Shown here in pieces: positions 14,042 through 27,215 of a stretch of DNA of 64,000 nucleotides. The position numbers and the translations under genes are program-made. How positions within the stretch are numbered: the first letter of the stretch is position 1; each line of letters begins with the position of its first letter. The stretch comes from Edolisoma coerulescens (Eukaryota; Chordata; Aves; Passeriformes; Campephagidae). The stretch covers positions 620,001 through 684,000 of the forward strand of contig VWZW01007301.1 of NCBI GenBank assembly GCA_013397115.1, read 5' to 3'. Below the pieces are notes generated by a model. It saw only the letters and a list, made by a program, of their open reading frames with translations. It ran no database searches and had not been told where the DNA came from.

Positions 14042-16583
14042 AATATGTCTTATAGAAAACTTTCAATAATTCTGGTAGAAACTTTCACTGGCAAATGCTA
14101 CTTGTTAGAACTGCTGGGGGGTGTACGTATGTGGGCAGTTAAAACACTTAATTTTGCTTTTGTGGTTACAGTCATTCTCCTTCATGGCCGTGAGCAGAAC
14201 AAGCCATCTGGCAAGGGAGCGCCTCCTTCTCATCACACATCTGAGAGCTTCCCACAAATGAGATTTCAGCTCATTAGGATACTTTATGCCCCTACAGGGA
14301 TTTAAGAAGAAATACATACCTTTAATCTCTTGTGCTTTCTTCTGAGTTTCATGTTTTCTGTTCAGTTCTAGAAAAGAAATATATTTACTGAACTTAGCCT
14401 TTCGGTTGCACATATGCATTAAGATTTTTTCTGCAATTTATTCAGAATTATTATATATACCTAATGAATCTATTTGGGCCTGCAGCTTTTTCATTGGAAG
14501 TTGTGACATTGAATGGAGGGTTAGAAGTGTGAGCCCTTGCTGAATGACACTGCTCTTGTGCTGATGGCTTCCTTTATTTTCATAAGCAAAGATCATGATG
14601 AAATTACTTTTGGGGTGTAGCTGCTTATGGCTGGTTGGCGTTTGTCTGTATCTCTGAAGCACCTGGGAGGTCTTGTTGGTCAAGATGTTGGACACAGAGT
14701 AGGTGACTGATCTGAAGTGACTGAGCTCATCCTTTGAGCTGTATCAATATTTTCTAGCATGTATAAAATGTAAATATTTCTGCCAGTAATAGGTCTGTTA
14801 GAATATGAATGGGAAAAGAGCATATCAGGTGGATAATGCACCAGTGAATTCAGGTCAGTTTTCGTAGAAGATAATTGCAGAAATGGAGGGATTTGTGTCA
14901 CTTGAGTAAGCTAGAATGAGGTTTTAAAATTATTGCTGTGATGAGTAACTAGTTCTGGCTTTTCACCAATTTTGAGGATCATCTGTCAGGTGAGTTTTTT
15001 GAATTGATAAATTTATCAACCTGAAGCCTGTGTAACCTAAATTATAGATTCTTACAATTTATCATCACCTCACTTTCAGGACCAGAGGATGAAAAGGGTA
15101 AATAAGCATGATACTTGTCAAAAAGTGTTTGCAAAATCTATGTAAATTTAAAAAGTACTCACGTATCATTATTAAGTTGTAGGGCAAGTGAAAGAGGATG
15201 GCCGCTAATAACTAGGCCTGGAAGCTCCTTTTAATTAGGGCAAGAAGTTTTGTAGTTTATTAGACAAGTAGTAACAGGTTTGGTACTTCCCTTAGCTACT
15301 TCTTAGGGAACTCATCTTGCCACTGGCTAGGTTTCAGCTAATAATGTACCATTGCTACTGTAAACTCTGTATAAAACAGAGTAGTTTTTTCTGCTGTATG
15401 AAAAGCTGGAGGAAAAATGAAAACTGAGCAGAAGGATGAGCAAAAAATGAAAGCAGGGAGTTAAGACAGTGTTCTGTACAAACCTACAGATCAATAATAG
15501 GAAATATGCTTGTAATGAATTTTACTCTGTTTCATGGGCAGCCAACATGAGGCATATTGCAAAATGCTGTCTGGAAGTAAAGGTGAGTACTCCAGCTGAA
15601 TGTTTCAGTAATAGACACTTGCCGAGTACTTGTTTCCTATCTGATTTTAAAATTTCATAAACATAAACAGAACAAATGACACTTGGCAACTGTTTCAAAA
15701 TACAGATTTAAAATAACATGCGTATGTTTTTGAAATCTCTTCTAGCCTGTTGTGCTTTTCCTACATGTACATTGCAGTGACGTATATGGTGTTTAAAGGG
15801 CAGATGTACATTTCATAATGGTTTAAAATGGTGTTTTTAGATTTGCAAACAACAACAAAAAAGTAAAAATAGAACACAGTCATCAACTCTATTTTAAGTC
15901 CTCTCAGTTATGGCAATTGTGTTTGCTGACAGTTCCACAAGAAAAGCCTCTTTTTGAGGTATAAGTCATTTATGGAAGATCTACATGTGGAATAAAGTGC
16001 ATTTAAGGTTAGTTTATGAGCTAATAATGGCTGTCAAATGAGCCCATATTTTATTGAAATTAAACCCAGAAGAGATCATTACATCATTCAGTATAATCTA
16101 CTATGTATTACAGGCCACTCAGTGTTGTCCAAATTTCACCTCTCCTGAATATTCCCACTCTCAGAAGATGAAAATGTGACCGTTGCCAGAGAGCAGCAGC
16201 AGACTGAATGGGAATAATCTGATTACAGAGCAGGAATTGCTCCAAGTACATTTTGAGGCTGAGAAGGAGGGAAGAGGGATGGCCATAACCATATGGCCTT
16301 TCCTGAAGTGGCTTCCACTGTTTCCACTTGAGAAATGTTTGACCAGAAAAAAACAAACACCAAGCAAAACTGCCAGTTTCTCTGGGACCTTTCTGCATTG
16401 GGTGTCTGCATACCTGACCAGATGTTTGCTGGTTAATAAAGAAACCAGCATGAAGGCCATAGAATAAATAACCTCTTACTTTTTCTGCTGCTTGTGGGAT
16501 CACATGTGATGTGTATGAAGAGAGCCACACCAGAGAAAGCCCTCTCTCTAAGTGCAGCTGTGCTAGTAGCAAAATTGTGCTTT

Positions 16584-16608
16584 TGTTGGTAATGTTTATT
16601 TACCAACA
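16584..16608. repeat. Perfect short inverted repeat (9-bp arms, 7-base loop)
   Basis: Arm 16584-16592 (TGTTGGTAA) is exactly complementary to 16600-16608 (TTACCAACA) around the loop TGTTTAT. It could form a small hairpin. Inverted repeats of this size also occur by chance in 64 kb, so no function is assigned. Confidence 0.5.
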
Positions 16609-18969
16609 GAATTTCCCGGGGGGCAGAATAGGCTATGTAGACAAGAGCACACTTTTGCTGGTATCGTGTCTTCCACAGCAGGAATACTTTGTTATACTTT
16701 CGAGTTTTTCTGGCAAAGATTTGTGATGGGAATGTGGTCACGGATAAAAGTGCATGCCCTTTACCCTTGGAAGCGGCAATCCTCTTCTACATGCGGCTAA
16801 AGCAAGCTCAGCAGCTCGTGTGCTGCCAGCAAACAAGTGCTTATCTGACACCATATAAGGCTGTGGCTGAGGAGGAAAATGATGAGAAACATTCCATAAT
16901 AAACTTAGACTGGCAGATTTAATATGGTACAGAAAAGCTTAGATACGGATATTTTTTTTTCTTTCTTTTTTGCTTCTTTAGTTTAGCTCTGACAGCATTT
17001 ACCCCCACAAGAACCTTGTAATGTTAATTAGGGAAAAAATGGCTTGTGTTTCTAGATATTCTAAACAGTCCTGTCCCAGAATAACAGGATTTTAGGATAC
17101 TGGTGCACACAGGGTTTGTTGTTGTGGAGTTCGGTTTTGGTTTTTTTTCCCCTTGGACTTGGTACAGTTAAAAGCAAGAGAAACACCTTTAGGATACAGG
17201 AATGTGGGAGTGTTGGGATGTGCTTGGGGACATGGTGGGGAACTGGATATAACCATGAGGAGTGTATTGAGAAGGAATTACATTTGTGAAGATGAGTTCA
17301 TCTGAGTTTTAACAAGATGTGAGGTGCAGTGAAGTGCTTAAAAATAAAAAGGAAATGATGCTAAGGAGAGAGACAGGCTTCTCTTTTCCTTAGTATATTG
17401 CTTGCATCTTTGCTGTCCTTGTGTCCTTTAATCTTTATAATGCAATAGCCTGCTAAGTTATTGTAGTACCTTAGAATATAGGTATGGCCCAACTTCGGTA
17501 GCCATTGGTGGCCTAAATCTGAATTTCCAAACTGTTCCCTGCCTGGTGGCCACTGTTTTTGACAGTCTCCATCTTCTGCAGACATCACTTACCCCAAACT
17601 ATCAGCAGCTGAGATGATTGTGAGTTGACATGACAGGTAGTGCAGCTTTTGCCTCAGCTGTGTGCTGCTTCCTTCAGGAAGAGGTTGAAGCACCATCCGT
17701 GCCATATTTCCCCCCACATACAGCTAGCTGGACCTCAAGAATTAAATGGTAGGTGATTTATTAGCATTTTGTGAAGATGTTGGGAGTCATCTGCAATATC
17801 ATTGGGTATATATTAGTCTTTATGTCTAAGGGTGTGCAGTACCATCTGTCAGAGTTTATTCAGTGTCATTCTCTAGCTTAATTTTTGGTCTAACATTTAT
17901 GCCTTTCTTGTAGTAGCCAGTCTGTTGTAGTGCAGTGCAGGAACAGCCAAGCATTGTGTCCGTGCATTGAGCAGGATGTGGTTTCTAGGTGAGCCAGGCT
18001 GGCTGGCAGGTGGCTCCCGATGCACAGGGCACTTGTGCCGTGGGGCTGGCACATGTGTGAAACCTGAACTGGAGATGGGAATGAAGTGCACATCGTTTAT
18101 GAAGAAGGATTAATAAGATTTTCAGGAAAGAGGTTAAGCTTGAGGTCATTTCCTTCCTCTTGTTACGCTTTTGAATTTCTGCCAGCGAGATGGGTGAAAG
18201 GATTTATTTTTGTCTTTGAATGCTTTGAATTTCAATGATGCCTTCACTTTGAATACAGAGAAGTGGAATTCCACTTTATTCCTGCCATTGTACTGTCATA
18301 TGTCTGAAAAAATGACTTGTATTTTTTTTCAGTACCTTTGTGTCTTGCATTCTAGTTAACTAATCCTTTGAGCTGCTGCTGTGCCTTGAAATATCACATT
18401 GTGTGAGGGCATATGGAGATGCTCTGATCCCCATGCTGAAGTGTTAGTGTACATAAAGAAGGAAACAAAATATAGCGGTGTAATTCTTGGAAAAGAAGGA
18501 AATGGCTGGTGTCAGAATATAGGCTGTGTATGAAAATGAGAGGAAGGATTTTCCCACTCTATTAAGTTTCAATAGGAAAAAGGTTTAATGGTTTAGTGTT
18601 TGGATAGGGTGTATGGTATGGTTTCTATGTTCTGCTTCTGCAGCTGAAGTAGGAGTGAAGTGTTGGAGAAGTTGGTGTTACTCCTGACCATCCTGTCACT
18701 CACAACTAGAAGAATTATTAATGGCTCTTGCTGTGTGAAGCAATGGAGTGCAATAAAGGTCAGCAACATATTAATGTATGTAGTGGGTCACGGGGGGCAC
18801 GTGAGGGAAGGCGAGGGGAGTCTTTCTGCTTCTTGCCCACAGCTCAGGGGCAATCAGTGGAGGTACACGAACCTCAAATTTGGTTGTGCAGCAGGAAGAA
18901 CTGCTGCTGTGCAGTGAGGAACAAACACCTCTGGTTTTTTGACCATGGGACATGATACTAATTATCTTA

Positions 18970-19640
18970 TTATAGACGATGATGATCCTTCACTGCCAAT
19001 ATAGCAGGAGCGTGCCACCAGAAGGCCAAAATCTCTGTCCAGCTGGAGTTCAGAGTGTTGCCCAGCACCCTCTGGCAGTGCATGATTACCTTCAGGAAGA
19101 GCTGCAACAGCAGCTTCTCTCCTGTATGAGGCTGTAAGAACATCTGTGGTACCTTTTTCTGCCTGTTTTCTGCTCTTGCTTTTCTCAGCCGAAGATTTGT
19201 GTCTTGTATTTCCATTACTTTCCAAGCAGTTTCCAAAGTGTCCTGAAGAGTAAGGAGAACTGCGATAGTAGGATCTTGTAGCTGCTTAGGGAGCTTTTAA
19301 GACTGTCCAAGAATTTTGTCCTCAACTTTTTTTGGGGTTGCTCTGTTGGTATTCGAGGGAGAAATTTAGTACACAGCCATTTAGTACGCAGCAGTATGTT
19401 AGATTTCTCTTACAGTATTCCAGTTCTGATATTCTTTTGCCTTCTGTCCTTCGAAGATACAATTCCTAGAGGTGCTCATGCAAGCACAAAGCAATACATA
19501 AGCTTTCATCTCTTCATTAGCAAAGAATCCATCTTAATTTCTTTGACTGGAAGTGTTTTTTGAAAAATCTTCAAGCTGAGTAAGAACAGATACTTCTGCA
19601 AGAGGTGGAAGGGGTTTTTTTGCTGTTTTGTTTTTTTTTT
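18970..19640 (-). pseudogene. Decayed antisense coding-like region, family not recognised
   Basis: Read on the minus strand, this stretch gives peptide-like sequence broken by frame changes and stops. The longest piece runs leftward from an in-frame stop at 19297-19299 to a stop at 18970-18972. It includes phrases such as LQDPTIAVLLTLQDTLETAW and LRLRKARAENRQKK. A run of seven T at 19327-19333 separates it from a second frame containing RRTEGKRISELEYCKRN, which is itself cut by a stop at 19466-19468. A third frame further right contains NEEMKAYVLLCA. Leu, Lys and Glu-rich wording of this kind, handed between frames, suggests an old retrocopy or exon remnant. I do not recognise the parent protein and see no poly-A tail. 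Chance is possible. Confidence 0.35.
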
Positions 19641-19789
19641 TCCAATCTGACTATTACTAGGGAAACCAAGATTTGCTTTGAGTGCCTGAACCTACTGCTC
19701 CGCAAGTGTGCAATTTCATGAAATGTGTGCTATGAAAGATTCGATCTCAGACCAGATTGCACATTTCTTTAGGTACCCTTTTTTTTTCT

Positions 19790-20560
19790 CGAGGTGCCAG
19801 GACTGCTTTGGCACGGTTTGGGTCCTTGTCACAGGTTGAAGGAGTTTTAGGTCAGCTGCCGTTGTAGTTCCACCGGGAGGCCATTGAGGAGTCTCGGAGC
19901 ATCTGGGGGAATGGAGCCTCGTCCGAGCCCCTGCCCTGAGGTGGCATTTACCACCCTGAAAGAGGAGAGGTAGTAATGGAAGCTCTCTGCCACCTGCTTA
20001 TCCCCCTGCCCAGGAGTGCCCTGTGCAGAGTTATCCTGGGTTTAAGGCAGCTCCATCCCAGCCAGACGTCATGGAGCAGTTCCCTCTTCCCTGAAATCAC
20101 TGGATTTGTGGGGAAGTCATGCGGGAGAGCGAAACACTGTGTAAACAAAGCCAGCACTTCCAGTGAGCTCCCGCTGTGCCCGTTGCTGTGGCTGCCTTGC
20201 CGTCACTTGTAGGATTTAACGATCCTCCTGTTTACACCGGCCCGCCCGCGCTGCGGGGCCGGGGCCACGCTGAGGAATCCTCCCATGGCCAAGGCAAGGA
20301 AGGAAGTGGAGGGAGGATGGGGCTTCGGCATCCTGTACCCTTCAGAGGGGAGGGGCTGCAAATAGCTGAGCTTCAAGGACGTAATACCTTACGTGTTTTA
20401 GCACGGGCTGCTTGAACCCAGTTAAACCCTTGAATAAAGGAGAAGAGGCAGACGATGGTGTGCAACTGCTCGAAACTGCCGCGGAGTTGGAGAACATCCT
20501 CCTGAAAGCCTTTCCTTCAAATGACAGGAGGAGGGGAGAGGACAGACGTGCCTCGTGGAG
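19790..20560. promoter_or_regulatory. CpG-rich intronic patch, possible regulatory element
   Basis: This is a GC-rich island inside an AT-rich intron. The segment 20221-20280 alone has at least seven CpG dinucleotides. Unmethylated CpG clusters inside long introns often mark enhancers or alternative promoters. It lies immediately upstream, in minus-strand terms, of the decayed antisense stretch at 18970-19640. No coding family and no start exon was recognised, so regulatory function is inferred only from composition. Confidence 0.3.
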
Positions 20561-22830
20561 CTGAGATTATGCAACAGTGCTAACACAGAGCTAAATTCTC
20601 CAAACTTGAGCTGCACGGGCTGGGTCCAAAAGGCAACTTCTGTAGAAAACACTGGCTGTGATTGGAAACGAGGATGCTGTTTTCAATATCCATCCTGTAA
20701 AACGTTACTGGTTTTTATTCTTCAGTTTGTTAATTGGGCCCTGATGGAGGAATGCAGTTTAGGATCCAGAGGCATCATTTGGAATGGCCAGGTAAGGCTA
20801 GATGGTACAACTAAATGTTGATCTTTAATTTCAGCAATGGTGCTATCTTTCATGAGAAATATTTTGGTTCCGCCAGATAACCTGTGTTCACAGGCTGAGA
20901 TGGGGAATTCTGAAAATCAGAGAAACAAGCTCTGGCTTAGTGGGTTAATATTTGTTTGTATGGTGCTAATTGATACGTAATGTATTTTAAATGGATTGAC
21001 AAAATGTGATTTATTATAGTAATTGTTTGCAGTAGAAACTCTGCCTCGAAACTGTTAATTTACTCATTGACTTTCTAGAAAAGGAGTGAGGCCTCAGGTA
21101 TAAATTTATCTTCTCCTTAGAATGTGTCCTGATACAGTTTTCAATTGCTTTTAGGCATATTTCGGATATAAGGAAGAAATATATTTAGTTCATTAGATCA
21201 GTAAACACTGTGCTACTTCTTTAACAATCACTCATGGATTTTTATGTTTTTTTCTAGAATTAAAACTATTAGAAGTTACCAAAGGGAAAATATTGCACAA
21301 AAGTTAGTGTTGCAGACTTTCCCAATCATTTGCCCAAAATCCACTGTAAATATTCTTCGGAATGTTCCTGTTAGTCTTACATTTTGGTGACAGTCTGTTT
21401 TACTGCTTGGAAGTCTGTGCTCACACTGAAAAGCAGAGTGCAGTTGCTGGCATTGAGATTGAGATTTTTGGAAGCAATGCAGTAAAATGCACGTAAATTG
21501 ATTTTTTGTTTTACATTGGAAATGCCATCCTAGAGATCTCCTGATGGTTGGCTCAAAATTAAGTTCAGAAGTATTCTCCTATGCAGATTAACCACAAACC
21601 TGTTACTTTGAAAGACTAAGTGAAACGATGAAGTAAAATAGGTAGGGCGGGTGATGCTTCTTGGTAGCAGGTTTATGAGAGGAACTGATGGCAGATCCAC
21701 AGATCTCAGCCTGAGACAAAACTGGATGTAGCCTTGCTGTTCACCAGCCTTCCAGCTCCGCCGATCCACACTGTAAGTGAACATCTGGCAAGAGAAATAA
21801 CACAAGTGATGCTTTAAGAGCTTACTACCAACACTCCTCTTAATAACTGAATGCATTGCACACACCATCTTCAGTGCCCAAAATGTATTGAAATTAACCT
21901 AAAATGTGAAAGAAGTCAGCATTCTGACAATATGAACTTAATTTAAAATTTTAAACTAAAACTGAACGATGCAACCACTTCCAAAAATTTTGCATAAAGC
22001 ATCTTCCAGAAAGGGATGAAAAACCGCAGATTGGGATGTAAATCCCAAATGAGGATAAGAGAATTATGCAGGGATACAATGGTGTTACCAACGTGATTGA
22101 TCTTTTCTGAGCTAAGCTGCATGGATTTTTCAAGAGCTGTGAGTTAGCGTACCCATATATGGTAGTGAAAGATGAAAATTGTTAAGTTGTGTATAATTAA
22201 AGCTGACAACTAGAATCTATTAACACCACCTTTGCTCTGGTATGAGCATCTTTATAAATGTGTTAAAGAGATCAGAATGCAAAAGTTAGAACCTCTTAGA
22301 TTGCTATAGCGACCTTTGCTTATTGCACAGGAAAAAATTTAAATCAGTGATGTCTCCACACCAGGAATTTGTGACTTCTATGATGTTTTAGTATTTTGAA
22401 GAATAAAAGTCATTTGTATTGATGGAAGCAACCCTTTATCACAAAGCCTAACACTACTGACCACAGAAACTGGGACCAGAAGATGAGTGTTGGTTTGCCT
22501 GACTGGTCTGTGCACTGGGACCATAAGGCTTGTTTCAGATGATTAATCGGTAGCAGTTCCTCTTTATCTGTCTTATAAAAGACTATCTTGTTTATTTATT
22601 TGTTGCTTTAAACTATGCAAGATGACTCCGTGAGGTGATGGATTTCAGGTAGTTTATCCTTTTATCCTAAGACAGAAATAGTGAGAGATATAAGACACAA
22701 AGAACAAAATGTGAACTCCTCAGAAGCCTCCTGACCCCTGATGTCAGACACTGGCTTAGCGCGGCTTCCAACACTCCGTAACATCCTCGTGCAAAGCTGG
22801 GAGCAGCAGATGATAAAATAGATGATTGTG

Positions 22831-22980
22831 CAGCCAGACAGGCTGGAGACGTGGGCAAACAGGAGTAACCCCTGACATTGGGACGGGCTGGGGGCCGACT
22901 GTCTGCAAATCAGCTTTGCAGAAAAAGACCTGGAGGTCCTGGAGGACAAGTTGAAGAAGAGCCAACAGTGTGCCAGTGCA
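22831..22980 (+). mobile_element. CR1 LINE fragment, sense orientation
   Basis: The + strand matches the reverse-transcriptase C-terminal part of an avian CR1 retrotransposon. It reads GACAGGCTGGAGACGTGGGC, then GGCTGGGGGCCGACTG, then codons for AEKDLEVLEDKLKKSQQCA. This corresponds to the CR1 segment just after the polymerase core. It is a short piece truncated on both sides and cannot be active. The other CR1 pieces in the window lie in the opposite orientation. Confidence 0.8.
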
Positions 22981-23457
22981 CCTTTTCTTAATGCCAGGTT
23001 TGGCTGATTGTTTAGTAGTTAAATCAAGAAAACATTGTTACTCAGAACATGTTTGCTTTACAGTGATTTCAAGGAGCATTACTCAGAGTGAAGTTCCACA
23101 CAGTGATACATTTATTACTACCCACTTTTTGTTGTAGAGCATTATCTCACCTACGCTGATTTGTACAGGGGTTGCAGCTCTGAGAAGTTATGTTCTGTAG
23201 TATTTTATGTCTAAGAATTACTAAAGATAGAGAGAAACTGTGCATCTTGCATTGTTTTATTTCTTTCAGAAGTGTAGACTCACTGGACAAGATACTGATG
23301 CAGTAAGACAGTATTTTGTTGCATATTTTATGTTCTGGGAAGGGATATTTTTATCTACTCTTTGGCCCAGATTCTGGAACAGCCGCCAGTTTCACAAACA
23401 GCAACAATTATGTGCTAAAAGGAGAATGGAACTGCTTGGAACTGAAGTTCCCTATGG

Positions 23458-23496
23458 AATATATATATATGGAGAGAGAGAGTGTGTGTGTGTGCA
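23458..23496. repeat. Compound (AT)n(GA)n(TG)n microsatellite
   Basis: Adjacent alternating AT, GA and TG tracts form one compound dinucleotide array, ending near the GTGTGTGTGTGCATG stretch. Confidence 0.85.
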
Positions 23497-26479
23497 TGTA
23501 TACACACTACATACTATGCATGTTTGGGGGAAGAGAAGAAATGATGCAGTGATAATTCTGATGTTGCTCTTTGTGCTCTTAAACGCTTCTTTTTTTGTAA
23601 GTATTTTTGGCAGTATTGTGTACTTCAATGTTTTCATGCTATGCATTTTTTTCCTGTTCAATTTCTCTTTTTAAAATCCATAAACTGATGTTTGAAGTTA
23701 TTTTTCCATATGCATTAGTAATGTTATTTTTCCCCTACGTGAATAATGTCATAAAAGTAGAAAAAACCCATCTGTTTCAGAAGAAAGTCAAAGCTGACCG
23801 AATACAAATTCTGTAATTTGAGTCGATTGCTGACAGGCAGTGGTCTGTTAGCATTTTCCATCCCTCTGTCTCCACCACCTTCTGTTGCAGTGGCAGCGTG
23901 CCTGTGGGCAGAGTATCAATGATTTAGTCTTCATTGCTGCAAAGGAGTCTGTTGCTTCATGAAAGGGCTGAAAATCCAGGCACTTCTGTAAATGTGGGCT
24001 TTTATTAAAGTGAAAGAAATTGTTCTGCATTCTTGTAACTACCAGCTCAGAATTCAAGGCTCAGTTCATGGAGGACCTTTTCTGAAGCTCACTAATATCC
24101 CTGTAAAAATTGCCATTGACTTTGCTTTGTGACTGATTTAAAAAAAACAGAGAACAGTTGCTTGTGCCTTATTGTTGGAAATCTCACCAATAAAGGCGTT
24201 ATTTCATTTCAGGCTTTGTTCATTTGTTGAACAAGGTAAGAATAAAAAAACTCTTGCTTAAAATATACCAAGTATCTGTCCTTCTGCTTAGAACCATGAA
24301 CAGACTCTTCTCCAACTGATTAAATACAGAAATTCAGAATTGGAGCATGTTAGGTGAGATTTACTGACAGAATACATCTTCATTTAACTAGATGAAATGA
24401 GAATGCTGAATAGTTTAAAACTCTGTGTTTCAGATAACTGGACTTTTTAAAGAATCTGCTCGCTTTTGGTAGTGGTGTTTTGGATAACCAAGTTTGTATG
24501 GTGGGCCAGAACAGTCACTAGTGTAGTGTTGCTGGAAGTTAAGCTGCATCTCACGGCTTCCCAGTGTTCTGTCTGGAAAAAAATAGTGGGACCTTAGGAT
24601 AGGAAGGCACAATAAAAAGGTAAATAAATTCATCAACAGTGTATTCTTTTGCAATTCTTTTGTATTCATTGCAAACCACATAGAGATTTTCTATAAGGCC
24701 CAGGGGATGATTTACAGGCTGTACATTCAATGTTCCTTTATATGGCTTTGAAAAAAACCCCAAACAAAACATGGGTGAGATATAGCTTTGTTTACTCTGA
24801 AAATTTTTTACTGTAATGAAGAATAAATATGTGCAGTTAAAGATCTTACTGTCTGCGAGCCCGACTTCCTGGTGTATGCAGTTTGTGTCCTATCATGTTG
24901 ATTCTGCACGAGAAGTTAAGCCTGAGGGCATTACAAGCTTAAGGATCACAGGTGTTAGGAGAATCCTCCTTTCCCTTCTCCTTGTCATTGAGATAATTAT
25001 AAAACTGTCCTGGACTTGTCATGATACCGAGGTGTTGAGACCACAGCTTTCTAAAAATTCTCAAAGTCACCCATGGCTGGAGGCAGAAAAATGTCAGTAG
25101 CTTGCCATGGCCACTTTCTGATTCTCCAGAGCTCTTCTGGGTTTTGGGCAGTGTGGAAGTTCTCTTGAGCAACCACAGAAGTCCGGCGTGTGTCTGGTAA
25201 TGGTTTGAGTGCTGGTTTGGTGGGATGAGATACACACACTGCACTGATGGTGATTCAGTGGGGTTACCGTGTGTACGCTGAGCAGTCAGAATGAAAAGGA
25301 GAAAGGGAAGATTTAGTGTGAGTTTATATTTTTCAGATAAAAGTAAGAAAGCTGCATTTTTTATTATTCTTTCATAAAGAGTATGTGGATATCCAAAATG
25401 TAGGTGACAGTTCTGTAATCTTGTGTGGGAGTTCCTACCGAAGTACAAAGGAATGTACTCGAATGGATATGAGCTTGATGAACAAAGCCACAGTAGACTA
25501 GGTTCTTAGTGAAGTCTTTTTAAAATTGTAGAATGCACTCAAGTGTATATAATAAAAGGGGATTTTTTTTTTTTAAGTAAGATTAAATAATATGCAGTAC
25601 CACTGGAAAGGATTAGGATGTTGTATTTGAGGTCATAGGTGTAGTTCTTGTCTAGTCTAGTTAAGAAACAGCAGCTGAAATGCACTGGTGAAATGATGTT
25701 ACAATGCATACTTCCAAAGAACTTCCTGTACAAAAGAGTTTAGTTGGATTTGTGTCAGCTTTGTCGGTGTCATTGTAACTGACCTTTGTGCCCTTTCAAA
25801 CAGCTTCTTGCTCTGGTTTTCTTTCATTCATACAGTGTTCTGGGTGTCTGAATACAGGCTGGAAAATCAAAAAGGCCCTACGGCCTGTGTTTGTTTGGAC
25901 AAAAATCTGAATTTGAGAAGGGATAATACTGGTATTGCTAAGGTGCTCTGCAGATACTATTTGCTTTGAATGTTTTCTTTGAATGTATTTTGCTGAATCT
26001 CTCATTTCTAGCTCTGGCTTACTGACAGTTCTGCACTTTGGGCCTCTAACTGGACACCTCTAGTTACAATTCTGCATTTCCTAGCTGGGGAATGAATGCT
26101 AGATTTTCACATCACAGAGCAGGCCCAGTGTGTAACATGATGTGGTAACTCTGTGATGAAGTTTCAATCAGCTGTACACTCCCAATAGCCTCTCTGTTGG
26201 ATTAGGGAAGTTTTGGAATTTAATACTGTACCTTGGCAGGTCACCTCGTGCAGGAAACCATGTATTTACTTTGGCTCTGTGTCTGTCTGCTCACTCTGCA
26301 TAAATTGATCTATCCGGCATAAAAGAGAAGGTATTTAATTTTTGCCAGTTAATTTGATTTCTTTTTTTTTTATTTATTTAATACAAGTAATTTTTTGTAT
26401 CTTCTTGAAACAGAAAGCCAAGAAAACTTCTATTTTAAATACTGCTTGCTGAAATTATGTTTTGTCTTCCCTCCTTCAG

Positions 26480-26587
26480 ATGAGAACTCTCCAGCCAATT
26501 TCTGGGATTCCAAGAATCGGGGAGTGACTGGCACGCAAAAAGGACAAATTGTCTGGCGAATTGAACCTGGCCCCTATTTTATGGAAT
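26480..26587 (+). CDS. HECW2: HECW2 coding exon A (N-terminal HECW domain)
   Basis: A 108-bp exon preceded by a pyrimidine-rich acceptor ending in CAG and followed by a GTGAGT donor. It enters with two bases of a split Asp codon and leaves with one base. It encodes DENSPANFWDSKNRGVTG and continues through QIVWRIEPGPYFME, matching human HECW2 residues 98-133. This is part of the N-terminal beta-rich domain found only in HECW1 and HECW2, which precedes the C2 domain. The preceding exon, which should end in ...IGLYHI, is not in the window. Reading past the donor meets intron sequence, so the splice is required. Confidence 0.95.
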
Positions 26588-27215
26588 GTGAGTACCTTTT
26601 TATGCAGTGCATATTCAATGGCAAGTCAACAGGATGTAATTTGAGATCCATTTCATTAGTTCCTCTGATAAATCAAGGGAACTGATTATATTGCTCCTAG
26701 GGGGGAGCGTTTTCCAGTGCATTTGCTGGACATGATAAAAATGGAGTTGAGTTTTGGTGTCCATTTTTATTCTAGTGATGTTCTTAGCACATTTCTGTTT
26801 AAGGGAGGAAGGAATTGCCTTGTGTGGTGTGGTATAGTATATACACGTTGAAAGATGAAGTCCCTTCCCACAGAAGTTCCAAATTTCAGCTGGACAAATA
26901 TTAATGGTAAGTGTGTGTGAAGGAAAAGGTAGTATGCTAGTAGTGCTTGCTGGTGTTTGTTAGTGTGAAGGTTGGATTTGTCTCTAGGAAGTGCCAACGT
27001 CCTGTTCAGTTGCATCAGAATTTCTCAGCTGAAGATTTGTTGCACTGGAAATGCCCTGGGCAGTTTGGAAATACTGAGAGTCTCTGTGTGACTGAAATAA
27101 AAAGCCTTCAGTTGAACTCTGTAAGGACTGTTGGTAGCCAAGCTTCAAATCAAAGAGCTATGCCACTCCCTCAGATGACCAGGATTTATGGGAAGCTGAG
27201 CTACTCTGCTTTGGG

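Larger units (their letters stand above)
1..26479 (+). other. HECW2: Large HECW2 intron (5' side incomplete)
   Basis: This is AT-rich intronic sequence upstream of exon A, longer than 26 kb. It contains a 23-bp direct repeat near 443-494, homopolymer and dinucleotide runs, GC-richer patches (about 5560-5800, 7110-7400, 9490-9680, 19790-20560), a sense CR1 fragment (22831-22980) and an antisense decayed coding-like stretch (18970-19640). I looked for the preceding exon, which should end in codons for SDWIGLYHI, and did not see it. Apart from these items I recognise nothing, and most open frames here are of chance length. Confidence 0.8.

Noticed and set aside
16108..16572. 154-codon minus-strand open frame, with overlapping frames on both strands
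   Set aside because: Several frames are open over the same stretch, which points to locally low stop density rather than coding selection. No family was recognised.
21530..21868. Minus-strand 112-codon frame preceded internally by an acceptor-like TTTCTCTTGCCAG
   Set aside because: The acceptor resemblance is good, but no matching donor, partner exon or protein family was found, so an antisense exon is not supported.
24939..25448. 169-codon minus-strand open frame
   Set aside because: Composition looks random, there is no recognisable motif, and the length is within chance expectation.
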